Shown here one piece after another: positions 15,935 through 24,613 of a stretch of 49,900 nt of DNA; position 1 is the first letter of the stretch, and each line of letters begins with the position of its first letter. The position numbers and the translations under genes were made by a program. The notes under the pieces were generated by a model, which was not told the DNA's origin, did no database searches, and saw nothing but the letters and a program-made list of their open reading frames with translations. Origin of the DNA: Candidatus Fermentibacter sp. (GTDB lineage: Bacteria; Fermentibacterota; Fermentibacteria; Fermentibacterales; Fermentibacteraceae); contig JAUCPW010000028.1 of the NCBI GenBank assembly GCA_030373045.1, positions 1 to 49,900 on the forward strand, in the 5' to 3' direction.

Positions 15935-18346
15935 TCAAGAACCGCCCCCCGCGGTCAGGACGGACCCCCATCCGAGCCTCGATACGCCGGACGGCGGAAG
16001 GGCGACTCCGATGGATGCCGCCCTCGAATACTCGGCCACGGATGCCTCGACGAGCCCCGACTCCCAGAGGGCGGAAGCCAGCTCCAGCGCTGCATCCCCC
16101 GACTGCGGCGCCATCGCGGCCGCCCTCTCGAACAGCCTCACCGCCTCGTCGGATCTCCCGGCGGTCATGCGGACCCTTCCCGCTGCGAGGAGCGTGAACG
16201 GGTTGGCGGAGATCCCGGCGGCGGAATCCGCCAGAGCCGTCCCCTCCTCCACCAGCCCCGTCGATGCCAGGACCAGGGCCCGGACCGAGAGCGACCAGGG
16301 TCGTCCGGGTTCCTCCGGACCCGGAGAGCGGGCCTCCATGACGGCCGTCGCGGCGTCGCCGGATGCGAATGCGGCGGAAGCCCGCACTGCACAGGCCTCG
16401 GCCGGAGTCGACGTCCCCTCCCGGTACGCTCTCCAGGCGTCCTCGGGCACCCATGGAGGCGGGGGGCCGGTCAGCCCGGACGGTGCGGCACCCCCATGGA
16501 CGAGAACGGAACTGGCCAGCACTCCGTCTCCCGATTCCCCGGCGGCTGCTGCGGCTTCGGCCACGCACCCCTCCGAGGCCGCCACCCAGATGCCGAGCGT
16601 CGCGAGCTGAGGCCAGGTATCGGAAAGGCCGGCTGTCCCGGCCCCCCCGGAGAGGATTTCCAGGGCATCCTCCCGCAGATCACCGTCCTCCAGGGAACCG
16701 GCCAGGCTCCTCGCCAGCGCCTCGTCTCCGCTTCGCCAGGCCAGGCAGCAGGCCAGCACCCCGGGCGCATCCCAGCCCTCCATGCCGCATGCCGTGAGGA
16801 GTTCAGGCATCATGCCGGAATGGACGAGGTACAGCGGCCTCGACAGGACATCCTCGGCCGACAGCGGGTCGACCTCACCGGTGGAGAGCGACTCCGCCCC
16901 GATCGCCTCGAGCCAGTCGGCTCTGGCGTACGCCACCGTCAGCCTGTCCCAGTAGACCGGCTCCCAATCCGGCAACTCGGCCAGGAGGTTGGCGGTCGAA
17001 CCGCGCTGATCCGGCCAGTCGTAGAGGGCCATCTCGATGTCCGCTGCGGAAAGTAGCCTGAGCTGGAGCGGGGCCGACAGACTGTCGGGCGCCTGGGCCA
17101 GGAGGAGGTATTCCGCGTAGAAGCCCTGGGGGTAGAGCAGGCATCTCCCGTCCATGTAGAGCGGGAGCCTCTCGCCGAACCGATACTCCAGATAACCCGA
17201 TATCTCGTTGGTGTTGAAGACCCTGCCGTAGAGCCCGTTCTCCTCGATGAAGTCGGCCAGGCCCACGGGGTAGATCTCCCAGGCGATGCCCAGCCCGAAC
17301 CTTCGGGGCGGGCCGAACTCCCGCGGCAGCCCGAAGACCGGGGGGATCAGAGCGGCCGCGCACAGCGCCGAGGCCGGCAGCCCCCAGGGTATCCTGCCGA
17401 GCAGTGCAGGAAGGGTCGAGATGGCGGCCAGAGCCAGGAGTTCGGCGTTTCTGGCGGCGAAGGCGCTGGCGAGAGAGAGTCCGGCAAGCATGACGAGGGC
17501 CGAGGGGGGAATCCTGCGGATCCTTCCCGATCGAGCCGCGACAGCCGCCAGTACTGCGCTCGCTGCCACAAGGAGGACGAGGAGCACCGGGAGATATGCC
17601 GAGCCGAACCTGGGGTCGAACGGGCTCCACCACTCCCTTATCGAATCGCGGAAAAGGGGTTGCCGGAGGAAGTCCGGCAGGTACGAGAGCGATCTGAATC
17701 CGTTGGGATGGACGCCCGAGCAGAGCAGGGCCGCGGCGGGGACGGCAAGCCAGGCGGCTGCATCCCGCATCCTTCTCTCGACCAGGAGGTCGAGCACCGG
17801 AAGGCAGAGCAGGAGGAGTCCCGTCATGAATCCGGCGTGGGTGTTCACCCAGAGGATCTGGAGGGGGACGAACACGGCCAGGGCGGCGGGCGGCTTCGGC
17901 CTCTTCGAGAGTACGAGGAGATAGGCCGAGAAGAACATGTCAGTGAAGATATGCGGGCGCTCGAACCACCTGGCCTGCGCGGCCGCCAGCCAGAAGACGG
18001 CCACCAGCACGATTCCCGCGAAGGCGGCGCCCCTCCTGCGGGCGGCGGCAACGGCCATCGAGACCGCCGCCAGTACGACCGCAGCCTTGACGATCGAAAG
18101 CCCGAGGGGCCCGCAGGCCCTCCAGCCCGCCGCGAAGGCCACCTCCGCCAGCCACTCCTGCTGGATCCACTCCCGCCCTTGCATGGTCCAGGTGAACGGG
18201 TCCTCCACCCTGATCGTGCCCGTGTCCAGGATGTCCTCGCCGTTCCTGAGGTGCCAGAAGATGTTCTCGCTGTAGACGGGGGTGAGGCACCACACGAGCG
18301 TGACAGCCAGGAGACCCGCTGCAAGGAGCCTCTCACCGGATTTCAA
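15935..18346 (-). CDS. Multi-pass membrane protein, GT-C glycosyltransferase-like, with C-terminal repeat domain
   Basis: The 803-residue protein starts with a membrane segment, then a loop with FWHLRNGEDILDTG, DPFTWT and a W.Q.EWLAEV pattern. This arrangement is common in GT-C-like enzymes that use polyprenyl-phosphate sugars. About ten further hydrophobic segments reach to roughly residue 345. The second half is soluble, with a stretch near residues 360-480 that recalls periplasmic domains of such enzymes, then alanine-rich helical repeats like TPRs to the end. The start is TTG at 18346, six bases after GGAGG, and overlaps the DUF2723 gene. The donor and target are unknown. It closes a four-gene cassette. 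Confidence 0.6.
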   Translation of the reverse strand: MKSGERLLAAGLLAVTLVWCLTPVYSENIFWHLRNGEDILDTGTIRVEDPFTWTMQGREWIQQEWLAEVAFAAGWRACGPLGLSIVKAAVVLAAVSMAVAAARRRGAAFAGIVLVAVFWLAAAQARWFERPHIFTDMFFSAYLLVLSKRPKPPAALAVFVPLQILWVNTHAGFMTGLLLLCLPVLDLLVERRMRDAAAWLAVPAAALLCSGVHPNGFRSLSYLPDFLRQPLFRDSIREWWSPFDPRFGSAYLPVLLVLLVAASAVLAAVAARSGRIRRIPPSALVMLAGLSLASAFAARNAELLALAAISTLPALLGRIPWGLPASALCAAALIPPVFGLPREFGPPRRFGLGIAWEIYPVGLADFIEENGLYGRVFNTNEISGYLEYRFGERLPLYMDGRCLLYPQGFYAEYLLLAQAPDSLSAPLQLRLLSAADIEMALYDWPDQRGSTANLLAELPDWEPVYWDRLTVAYARADWLEAIGAESLSTGEVDPLSAEDVLSRPLYLVHSGMMPELLTACGMEGWDAPGVLACCLAWRSGDEALARSLAGSLEDGDLREDALEILSGGAGTAGLSDTWPQLATLGIWVAASEGCVAEAAAAAGESGDGVLASSVLVHGGAAPSGLTGPPPPWVPEDAWRAYREGTSTPAEACAVRASAAFASGDAATAVMEARSPGPEEPGRPWSLSVRALVLASTGLVEEGTALADSAAGISANPFTLLAAGRVRMTAGRSDEAVRLFERAAAMAPQSGDAALELASALWESGLVEASVAEYSRAASIGVALPPSGVSRLGWGSVLTAGGGS

Positions 18347-19802
18347 GCATCGCCTCCAGTCTCGCCCGGGTGGTCCGGGTTCCCGCCATCGAGAGGGCGA
18401 GACGGGAGAGGGAATCCCTCTCCGTGCCACAGGCCTGCATGGCCAGCCTCGCGCAGGCTTCCGCGGCGAGGTCCGTGGCAAATGCATCCGGACTGACAGC
18501 CCGGAGCCCTTCGACATCCAGCCGCACGGCTTCCTCCTCCGCGTCCGCCGGTCTGAAGACGAGCCCCGAGAGCCCCAGCGAAGGGCTCTCCCAGGCTCTG
18601 GTGGCGACCACGGGCCTCCCGCCGATGCTGTCCGGGAAGGGCTCCCGGAGCGACAGGTGGAAGTAGTTGCCGTAGGTGTCGGATGGGATGACGTCCGGCC
18701 TCAGGTCTTCGATCGAGAACAGACAGGCGGCGTGGAAGGTGTCATGCCCCGTCGTGCAGTAGACCGCCCCGGGATCGGTCTCCCTGAGCATGTCGCACGA
18801 GATCGTGCGCGCGATCCGGTCACTGCTGCGCACCGATCCGGCGAGGCCGAGCGCGGCCACCGCCGCCATGCAGACCGGTGCAGTCATCCTCGCGACGATC
18901 GAACGGCTCCCTGAGAGTCTTGCGGCTCCACGCGCAGCCGGCAGCCAGAGCGACAGGACGGCCGGGAATGCCATCCCCGCCGGATCGGGGACGGCATAGA
19001 AGGCCAGCAGGCCGAGCGACAGGATCAGGGCTGCGGTCTCACCCGGCCTGGGCCTGCCCGCAGCCGCCAGGAAGCACATGGGGACGGCCGCTGCCGCGGT
19101 CCAGGGTCCCAGCAGCGCGAATCCCTCGGTCGAGATCCCGCCCAGTCTGCCCGAGTACATCCCGAAGAAGGCCGACAGGTCCCGGAGCGTGTCGGGTCTC
19201 GTGTAGTGAGGATCCAGGGCGGAGGGAGAGGCCGCCCTGAGAGGCACGTAGAGCATGAGGCCGGCCGCCGGCAAAACGAGCGGCCACCACCTCCTCCAAC
19301 GCCTGCCGATATGCACAGGTGCGAGGAGGGCGCAGAGGGGATGGCCCCCGAAGACCGACAGGCCGAAGAGATACGGTCCCGCCGGTGAACTCCGCAGGAG
19401 AAGCGCTGCCAGCGCCAGGAACAGGGCAAGGCCATAGACCTCGACGGTGTCGAACTGCGCGAGTATCGGAGGGGAGAACACCAGAGCGCAGGCCGAAAGC
19501 GCCCTCAGCGCACCCGGGCCTGCCGCCGCCTTCGCCGCGAGGACCGCCGTGGCGCCGCCGAGGATGGCCAGCATCAGCCGGCCCGACGCGAAGCCGCGGC
19601 CGGGGAAGATGCGCAGCAGCATGAGGAAGAGGGGATGGGACGGCGGATGTGCGATGGACAGCCCGTCCGAGGCTACTGTGAACTCCGCCCCGTCGAGGGC
19701 GTCGAAGGAAGGCGGTCCCGCAGCGAAGATGACCAGCGTAGACAGGAGCCCCGCCAGGGCGATCCACGGGGAGAGGGACGATCCGTGCGCGGTCGGTCTC
19801 AT
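18333..19802 (-). CDS. DUF2723 (GT-C fold) membrane glycosyltransferase
   Basis: The 489-residue protein begins with a hydrophobic segment followed by FDALDGAEFTVASDGLSIAHPPSHPLF (given here in parts: the acidic DGAEF and the SIAHPPSHPL block). This is the hallmark of DUF2723. About ten membrane segments follow, and a soluble tail starts near residue 330. DUF2723 includes human TMEM260, a protein O-mannosyltransferase, so a role in glycosylating exported proteins or glycans is a reasonable inference. The start is ATG at 19802, overlapping the upstream TGA as ATGA; ATG at 19814 is possible. Its end overlaps the next gene by 14 bases. Confidence 0.78.
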   Translation of the reverse strand: MRPTAHGSSLSPWIALAGLLSTLVIFAAGPPSFDALDGAEFTVASDGLSIAHPPSHPLFLMLLRIFPGRGFASGRLMLAILGGATAVLAAKAAAGPGALRALSACALVFSPPILAQFDTVEVYGLALFLALAALLLRSSPAGPYLFGLSVFGGHPLCALLAPVHIGRRWRRWWPLVLPAAGLMLYVPLRAASPSALDPHYTRPDTLRDLSAFFGMYSGRLGGISTEGFALLGPWTAAAAVPMCFLAAAGRPRPGETAALILSLGLLAFYAVPDPAGMAFPAVLSLWLPAARGAARLSGSRSIVARMTAPVCMAAVAALGLAGSVRSSDRIARTISCDMLRETDPGAVYCTTGHDTFHAACLFSIEDLRPDVIPSDTYGNYFHLSLREPFPDSIGGRPVVATRAWESPSLGLSGLVFRPADAEEEAVRLDVEGLRAVSPDAFATDLAAEACARLAMQACGTERDSLSRLALSMAGTRTTRARLEAMLEIR

Positions 19803-21970
19803 TCCACAGGCCATGACTGGCGCTCCGGGCCGGCGGCGTCTTCCAGATACCTCCTGTGGATCCCGGCCCTGGCGGTGTCGCCGGCTGCCTCGGCGCAGGC
19901 GACGGCCAGCTCGAGCGAGCCGGCGGCCGGCGGGTACTGCATCATGAGGGCCTTCTCCGCCACAGCAAGTGCGCTGTCCGCCAGGCCCGCCGCGAGCAGC
20001 CATCTGGCGCATGCATCGAGGCTCTCCGACGTAGGCGGACGCGTTCCGAGCATCCTGGCCACCGAACCCTCCGCAGCGGCCAGCCGCCCCGAGACGAGGG
20101 AGGATTGCACCGCGCAGAGGTCGAGTTCGCGGCTGTTCCCGAAGCGCCTCACGCCCTCGTCGATCATGGATCCGTAGTCCGATCCCGTGGCTGCCGCGAG
20201 AGATGCCGCCATCGCGTATTCGCCGGGCCCCGCTCCCGGAGCCTGGAGGGCTGCTGCCGCGAATCCCGCGGCCGAAGACGTGTCGCCGAGGGCGAGCAGC
20301 GCCCTGCTCCAGTACCTGAGCTGCATGGCGTCGGGCGCGGAGTATCCGATCATCTGGCGCAGAAGGAGCGTGTCGCCCGAGGATGCTGCCGATCCCGCGA
20401 GCGCCTGGATGATCCTGTCACGATCGCCTTCATCCATGCCGGGTGTGGAGAGCAGGGCGACGAGCTCCTCCCTGTCTCCGTCCTGCATCGCCAGATTGAT
20501 GGCCACCTGCAGCATGCCGCTCCCCCCGGCGCCGTCGAGCGAAGCGAGGGCGGAAAGCCATTCCGCCTGATCGGCCCTGCCCATGAGCTGGGCCGACTGC
20601 GCGAGAGGGACCGTGGACCCGCCCTCCGCGGCGAGCAGGGAGGCGGATACGGATGCATGCGAGTTCCGCGTACTCCTGGTGAAGGAATCGGTGGTTTCCG
20701 CGAGCCACGCCTGCTGTGCCGGCACCTCCGGCCCGGCTCCGAGAAGGATCGCGAAGACGGGCAGGAGGAGCGGGAGGGGGCGCAGCACGATCCACGGCCG
20801 CCCTCCGGCCGGAACGGTTCCCAGGATGATCGAGGCCGCCAGCAGAGGAAGGATGGAGAGCAGGTCGACGGGCGATGTGAAGACGGGGGATGCCGTCACA
20901 GCCAGGACGAGGGGCGCGAGCAGGGCTGTCCTTGTTCTCCCCTCCGGGACCGTCCGGGGCAGGGCGGCGGCGGCCAGGGCGGCCGCCAGGGTCGGCCAGC
21001 CCGTGGCTGCGGCCGTCGACAGTGCTATGATCAGCGCCGCCGCACCGGACAGCCCTCCGAGCGATGGAGCCGCGGACAGGACGAGCCCTGCGAGGAGGGC
21101 TCCCGCGAGGGTTGCCGCATCGGCGAAGGTGACCGTCTGGGCTCGCAGGGCGCAGGCAGCGACGGCGGCAGTCCCCGCGAGTGCGGCCGCCGCCGTGACC
21201 CTGCAGGAGCCGACCGCGCGGGCGATCTCCCTTCTTCCTTCGTCCCCCGACCGGGCCACGAGCCAGGCACCGATCAGCGTCACCGGCCAGATGTCCGCCA
21301 GGTACACCGTCATGTGAACCGAGTTCACGAGGTGCGGTCTGGTGAAGGAGTGCCACTGGAGGAAGTCCTGGATGCCTCCCGCGTACGGGAAGAACCTTCC
21401 GGTCAGCCAGTGGAGGATGCCGGGCCACCCGAAGAACACGAGGAACAGGGGAGCCAGGAGCAGGGCTCCGAAAACGCCCCTGAAGGCGCTCCGGGATACC
21501 TTCCCGATGAAAAGCCCTCCGAGCAGGCAGCCGGCCGCCGCCTCGATCCTGATCCCCGTGGTCGTGCCCGGCAGCACCGCTGCCGGGTTGAAGAAGTTCA
21601 CGATGAAGTGCAGGGCGTTGGAGGCGTCCAGGGGGAAATACCCGATCGGCGAGCCCGTTCCCATGGCAGCATCGAGCAGAGGCGGGAGTATGGTGAGGGT
21701 CCATGCCCAGACCATCAGCTTCATGAGCCTTGTCACCGGGTATCCGGAGACGAGATGCATGGCGGCGACTATGCCGAGCATCGGGAAGACGTAGGCGATG
21801 GTGAAATGCAGGAGGAATGCCTCGGGCGGGAAGATCATTCCGGTCGCCACGCTCTCGAGGATGTTCCTGACGACCACGGTGGAGATGAAGACGGCGGCCA
21901 GCCGCGATGTTCCGCCGGGCATGGCCTCGCCCCACGAGATGAGTCTCGAGATGGGACCGGCGTTCTTCAC
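19799..21970 (-). CDS. Large membrane protein with C-terminal helical repeats, unknown function
   Basis: I do not recognise the family. The 723-residue protein has about six membrane segments in its first 250 residues, including FPPEAFLLHF, HLVSGYPVTRLMK and an FFGWPGILHWLTGRFFPY loop. A second cluster of very alanine-rich segments follows to about residue 400. The last 300 residues are soluble and look like TPR or Sel1-like helical repeats ending in AGDTARAGIHRRYLED. This layout (membrane domain plus repeat tail) repeats in the gene that ends the cassette. The start is GTG at 21970, overlapping the lipoprotein stop. Coupling suggests a complex with the DUF2723 protein. Confidence 0.6.
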   Translation of the reverse strand: MKNAGPISRLISWGEAMPGGTSRLAAVFISTVVVRNILESVATGMIFPPEAFLLHFTIAYVFPMLGIVAAMHLVSGYPVTRLMKLMVWAWTLTILPPLLDAAMGTGSPIGYFPLDASNALHFIVNFFNPAAVLPGTTTGIRIEAAAGCLLGGLFIGKVSRSAFRGVFGALLLAPLFLVFFGWPGILHWLTGRFFPYAGGIQDFLQWHSFTRPHLVNSVHMTVYLADIWPVTLIGAWLVARSGDEGRREIARAVGSCRVTAAAALAGTAAVAACALRAQTVTFADAATLAGALLAGLVLSAAPSLGGLSGAAALIIALSTAAATGWPTLAAALAAAALPRTVPEGRTRTALLAPLVLAVTASPVFTSPVDLLSILPLLAASIILGTVPAGGRPWIVLRPLPLLLPVFAILLGAGPEVPAQQAWLAETTDSFTRSTRNSHASVSASLLAAEGGSTVPLAQSAQLMGRADQAEWLSALASLDGAGGSGMLQVAINLAMQDGDREELVALLSTPGMDEGDRDRIIQALAGSAASSGDTLLLRQMIGYSAPDAMQLRYWSRALLALGDTSSAAGFAAAALQAPGAGPGEYAMAASLAAATGSDYGSMIDEGVRRFGNSRELDLCAVQSSLVSGRLAAAEGSVARMLGTRPPTSESLDACARWLLAAGLADSALAVAEKALMMQYPPAAGSLELAVACAEAAGDTARAGIHRRYLEDAAGPERQSWPVE

Positions 21971-22746
21971 GGAAGGATCTTGCCTCCTTCCACGAGCGTG
22001 CCGATGGCGGGGACCCCGCTCGAGAGAGGGACGACGGGGGGTATGCCCGCGAGGAGGGCGGCGGTGTTGACGACACCAGCCGGAGTGAGCCCCTCGGGAG
22101 GGATGGTGTCTATTCCGGAACCGGCCATGACGACCCAGCCCCTGTACCAGTCCTCGGGAGGAGACAGGATCAGGAGGTTTCCTCCTCCGGACGAGACCGA
22201 TTCGAGCCATTTGGCGCCCAGGACGATCGCCGTGTCAGCGTTCGAGGTGGAGCAGCGGATCATCACGATGTCCGGGGCGAACCGGAGGTAGATCTCCCTT
22301 ATGACATCCTGCCTGGATACAAGCGAACTCCATCCTTCCGTGCCGATCCCCGCGAGGAGATCGGGCGGATCGGGCAGGGGTACCGCTGATGCCGGATCCA
22401 TGCCCGTCCCCGTCGATATCGAGATGTTGTCCCTGCCCTGCCGGATGTCCGCCGGGACAGGGCAGTCGACGAACATGACCAGCATGTCCGATGCCGCGAA
22501 CGCGGCCGCGAGGGTCGCGGAGATGTCGATCGGACTGGTCGACAGGTCCTCCGCCAGTCTCGAGCCCTCCAGCCTTACCGGTCCGGCCTCGCTGAATCCG
22601 GAAGGCAGCCCGGGATCGCCGTGGAGACCGCGGATCTCCAGGAAGACGAGTCTTGCCGGAGCTGCCGGGGCTTCATCCGTGATCCCCTCTCCACCCCCGC
22701 AGGACAGGGGTGCGAGAAGGAGGGCGGCGATCAGCAGGCGTTCCAT
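21967..22746 (-). CDS. Lipoprotein with alkaline-phosphatase-superfamily-like C-terminus
   Basis: The 259-residue protein starts with a lipoprotein signal peptide with LAPLSC near residue 16, followed by GGGEG, so it should be lipid-anchored. The middle has no clear motif. The end, with WVVMAGSGIDTIPPEGLTPAG then VVNTAALLAGIP, resembles the closing part of alkaline-phosphatase-superfamily phosphodiesterases (in these proteins a DIAPT-like step precedes a LLGLP-like turn). The usual N-terminal metal-binding Asp and nucleophile are not evident, so it may be inactive or a distant relative. ATG at 22746 is the first gene of the four-gene cassette. Confidence 0.55.
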   Translation of the reverse strand: MERLLIAALLLAPLSCGGGEGITDEAPAAPARLVFLEIRGLHGDPGLPSGFSEAGPVRLEGSRLAEDLSTSPIDISATLAAAFAASDMLVMFVDCPVPADIRQGRDNISISTGTGMDPASAVPLPDPPDLLAGIGTEGWSSLVSRQDVIREIYLRFAPDIVMIRCSTSNADTAIVLGAKWLESVSSGGGNLLILSPPEDWYRGWVVMAGSGIDTIPPEGLTPAGVVNTAALLAGIPPVVPLSSGVPAIGTLVEGGKILP

Positions 22747-22802
22747 GATCCGCAAAGATATCCATGCGCGGAGAGGATCCGCAAAAGCCGCCTCCCGAAA
22801 GG

Positions 22803-22830
22803 GGGAGGGCCGGCTTGCGCCGGCCCTCCC
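22803..22830 (-). terminator. Strong inverted repeat after the first metalloprotease gene
   Basis: Twelve bases at 22803-22814 pair perfectly with 22819-22830 around the loop TTGC. It lies 20 bases beyond the stop of the minus-strand protease gene and before the lipoprotein gene, so it may end protease transcription. On the minus strand it is followed by CCCTTTCGGG rather than a U tract. A second hairpin (CCTCCC with GGGAGG) overlaps its edge. Confidence 0.6.
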
Positions 22831-22849
22831 GCATGCATGCGGCATCCCG

Positions 22850-24568
22850 TCAGTCGGCGAAGACCAGTGTCCTCGAGGCGGACTGGCCGTCGGCGCTGAG
22901 GTAGACGAAGTAGGTTCCGGGGACGAGGTTGCCCAGGACGGCGGAATGGCTGCCTGCCGCAGCTTCGCCGTCGTGGAGGGTCGACACGAGCCTGCCGGTC
23001 ATGTCGAACACCTGCAGCCTGGCATCCGAAGCAGCGGGCAGGTCGAAGAGGACCTGGGTGTCCGGTCCGGCCGGGTTCGACGATACGGACAGGCCTATGG
23101 CCTCGGGGGCGGGATCGCCCTCGATGCCGGTCAGGTAGGTGACCGTGTAGTCATACGTGTGGTCTATGCTGATGTTGCCCATGAAGGCGGGGAAGAAGAC
23201 CAGGTAGTCCCATCCCGCGGGGTTCACCGCAACGTCCTTGACGCCCGTGGAGAGGTCGACGTCGTACCACTGGAACTGATGGTTGCCCGCGGTGTCCCAC
23301 AGGATCACGCCGAGGTTCCACTCGTAGTTGTTGAGGCCGTCGAAGTGGATGTTGACCCAGTTGCTCTGGTAGCTCGACAGGTTGACCTTGATCCATGCGA
23401 TGCCATAGGTCTCGGGCGGGTAGACGCCCTCGTCGCCCGTGGCCGGCAGGGTGTTCTCGATGTGGTAGGAGAAGACGTAGGGGCCCGGCGTCCAGAGGGT
23501 GGCCTCGTCGTCATACATGCCGCATCCCGCGTACCAGTTGGCCGCCGTGAACCATCTCCAGCAGCCGTACTCCATGAAGCCCTGCTCCCAGGTCATGCCG
23601 TGGTCCTCGAACACGTCGCCCTGGGCGGCCAGCATGTTGTTGCCCGTGGTCGCGCCGCAGAGCTCCCAGATCTGGAGAACGCTCGGGATGTCCATCCGCA
23701 GGCTCATGAACCTGGTCCAGAGGTTCCCGCCGTACCAGTACAGGCCGCCGCTGCCCGACCTGATGTCCCACCAGGGCTTGCGCAGGGGGTTGTCGCCCGA
23801 GTGGAGGTAGCCCACGTAGTCGTTGATGTCGTCGTAGACCTGATCCTCCATCCAGGTGGAGCAGTTCTCCATGAACCACGAGGGTTCGGCGACGTCGTAT
23901 CCCATCTGGACCGCGTGCTGGTATTCGTGGGCCTGCGTCACCTTCATCAGGTTCTCGGTCATCCCGTTCAGGATGACGATGTGGCTCGCGTAGTCGTTCT
24001 CGGGCGTGGTGGGATCCGAGGGCTCGCCCGAGTAGGTGGTGTAGCCGAGGGATGAGATCGCCATGATGTAGAGGTCGTACTTGGTGTCTCCGCCCATCCC
24101 GAGGTCGGAGGGGGGAACGTCATAGCCCATGTTGGTGCACTCGACGGTGCGGCTGAAGTCGGCGGCGCTCGCGAGCGCGGTGGCGTACGCGAGGGTGCTG
24201 GCATCCGCGCCGGAGGCGGTCCAGTGGATCTTGAACCAGCCGGCAGGGGAGTCGAGGATGTTCTCCGGACCGCTCAGGGTAGGCCTCGCGAGGAGATCCA
24301 GGGCTTCGCGCGCCAGGGGGGAATCCGGGTCGAGCTCGGCGAGCCTGGTGGCTTCCAGTATAGCTGGCGTGCCGCATCTCGCGGGCTCGGTGCCCGCGGT
24401 GAGCTCGGCCGGGAGAAGGCTCGGGTCGACCACGCTGGCTGCGAGGGCATAGGCTGCTTCCGCCCCCTCGAGCTCGCCCGCCTCGACCAGCGTCATGACG
24501 CGGTCCATGGCGCTGTCGGCGGCTGCGATGGCAAACATGCTAAGCATCAATGCGACTGTGAGCTTCAT
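22850..24568 (-). CDS. Secreted zinc metalloprotease with type IX-like C-terminal domain (paralogue 1)
   Basis: The 572-residue protein has a signal peptide of about 17 residues, a helical N-terminal region, then a catalytic domain resembling the MXAN_6640 family of putative metalloproteases. The zinc motif is HEYQH (HExxH) near residue 216, followed by AEPSWFMENCSTWMED. A beta-rich domain follows. The last 80 residues, with SSNPAGPDTQVLFDLP, LQVFDMTGRLV and GTYFVYLSADG, match the sorting domains of type IX secretion cargo. It should therefore be an exported or surface-bound protease. A GGAGG site precedes ATG at 24568. It is about 45 bases from a paralogue upstream. Confidence 0.82.
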   Translation of the reverse strand: MKLTVALMLSMFAIAAADSAMDRVMTLVEAGELEGAEAAYALAASVVDPSLLPAELTAGTEPARCGTPAILEATRLAELDPDSPLAREALDLLARPTLSGPENILDSPAGWFKIHWTASGADASTLAYATALASAADFSRTVECTNMGYDVPPSDLGMGGDTKYDLYIMAISSLGYTTYSGEPSDPTTPENDYASHIVILNGMTENLMKVTQAHEYQHAVQMGYDVAEPSWFMENCSTWMEDQVYDDINDYVGYLHSGDNPLRKPWWDIRSGSGGLYWYGGNLWTRFMSLRMDIPSVLQIWELCGATTGNNMLAAQGDVFEDHGMTWEQGFMEYGCWRWFTAANWYAGCGMYDDEATLWTPGPYVFSYHIENTLPATGDEGVYPPETYGIAWIKVNLSSYQSNWVNIHFDGLNNYEWNLGVILWDTAGNHQFQWYDVDLSTGVKDVAVNPAGWDYLVFFPAFMGNISIDHTYDYTVTYLTGIEGDPAPEAIGLSVSSNPAGPDTQVLFDLPAASDARLQVFDMTGRLVSTLHDGEAAAGSHSAVLGNLVPGTYFVYLSADGQSASRTLVFAD

Positions 24569-24591
24569 TTCGCCTCCGTCTGCCTTGTGCC

Positions 24592-24609
24592 GGGCGGCCC
24601 TGGCCGCCC
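24592..24609 (-). repeat. Inverted repeat between the two metalloprotease genes
   Basis: GGGCGGCC (24592-24599) and GGCCGCCC (24602-24609) are perfect complements separated by two bases, so about seven pairs could form with a four-base loop. It lies just after the stop of the upstream paralogue and before the ribosome-binding site of the next gene. No U tract follows. It could weaken read-through or protect the end of the transcript. Confidence 0.4.
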
Positions 24610-24613
24610 CGTC

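Noticed and set aside
19856-24055. Long plus-strand open frames opposite the membrane cassette and first protease
   Set aside because: The minus strand has clear signal peptides, membrane segments and HExxH motifs; the plus frames have none.
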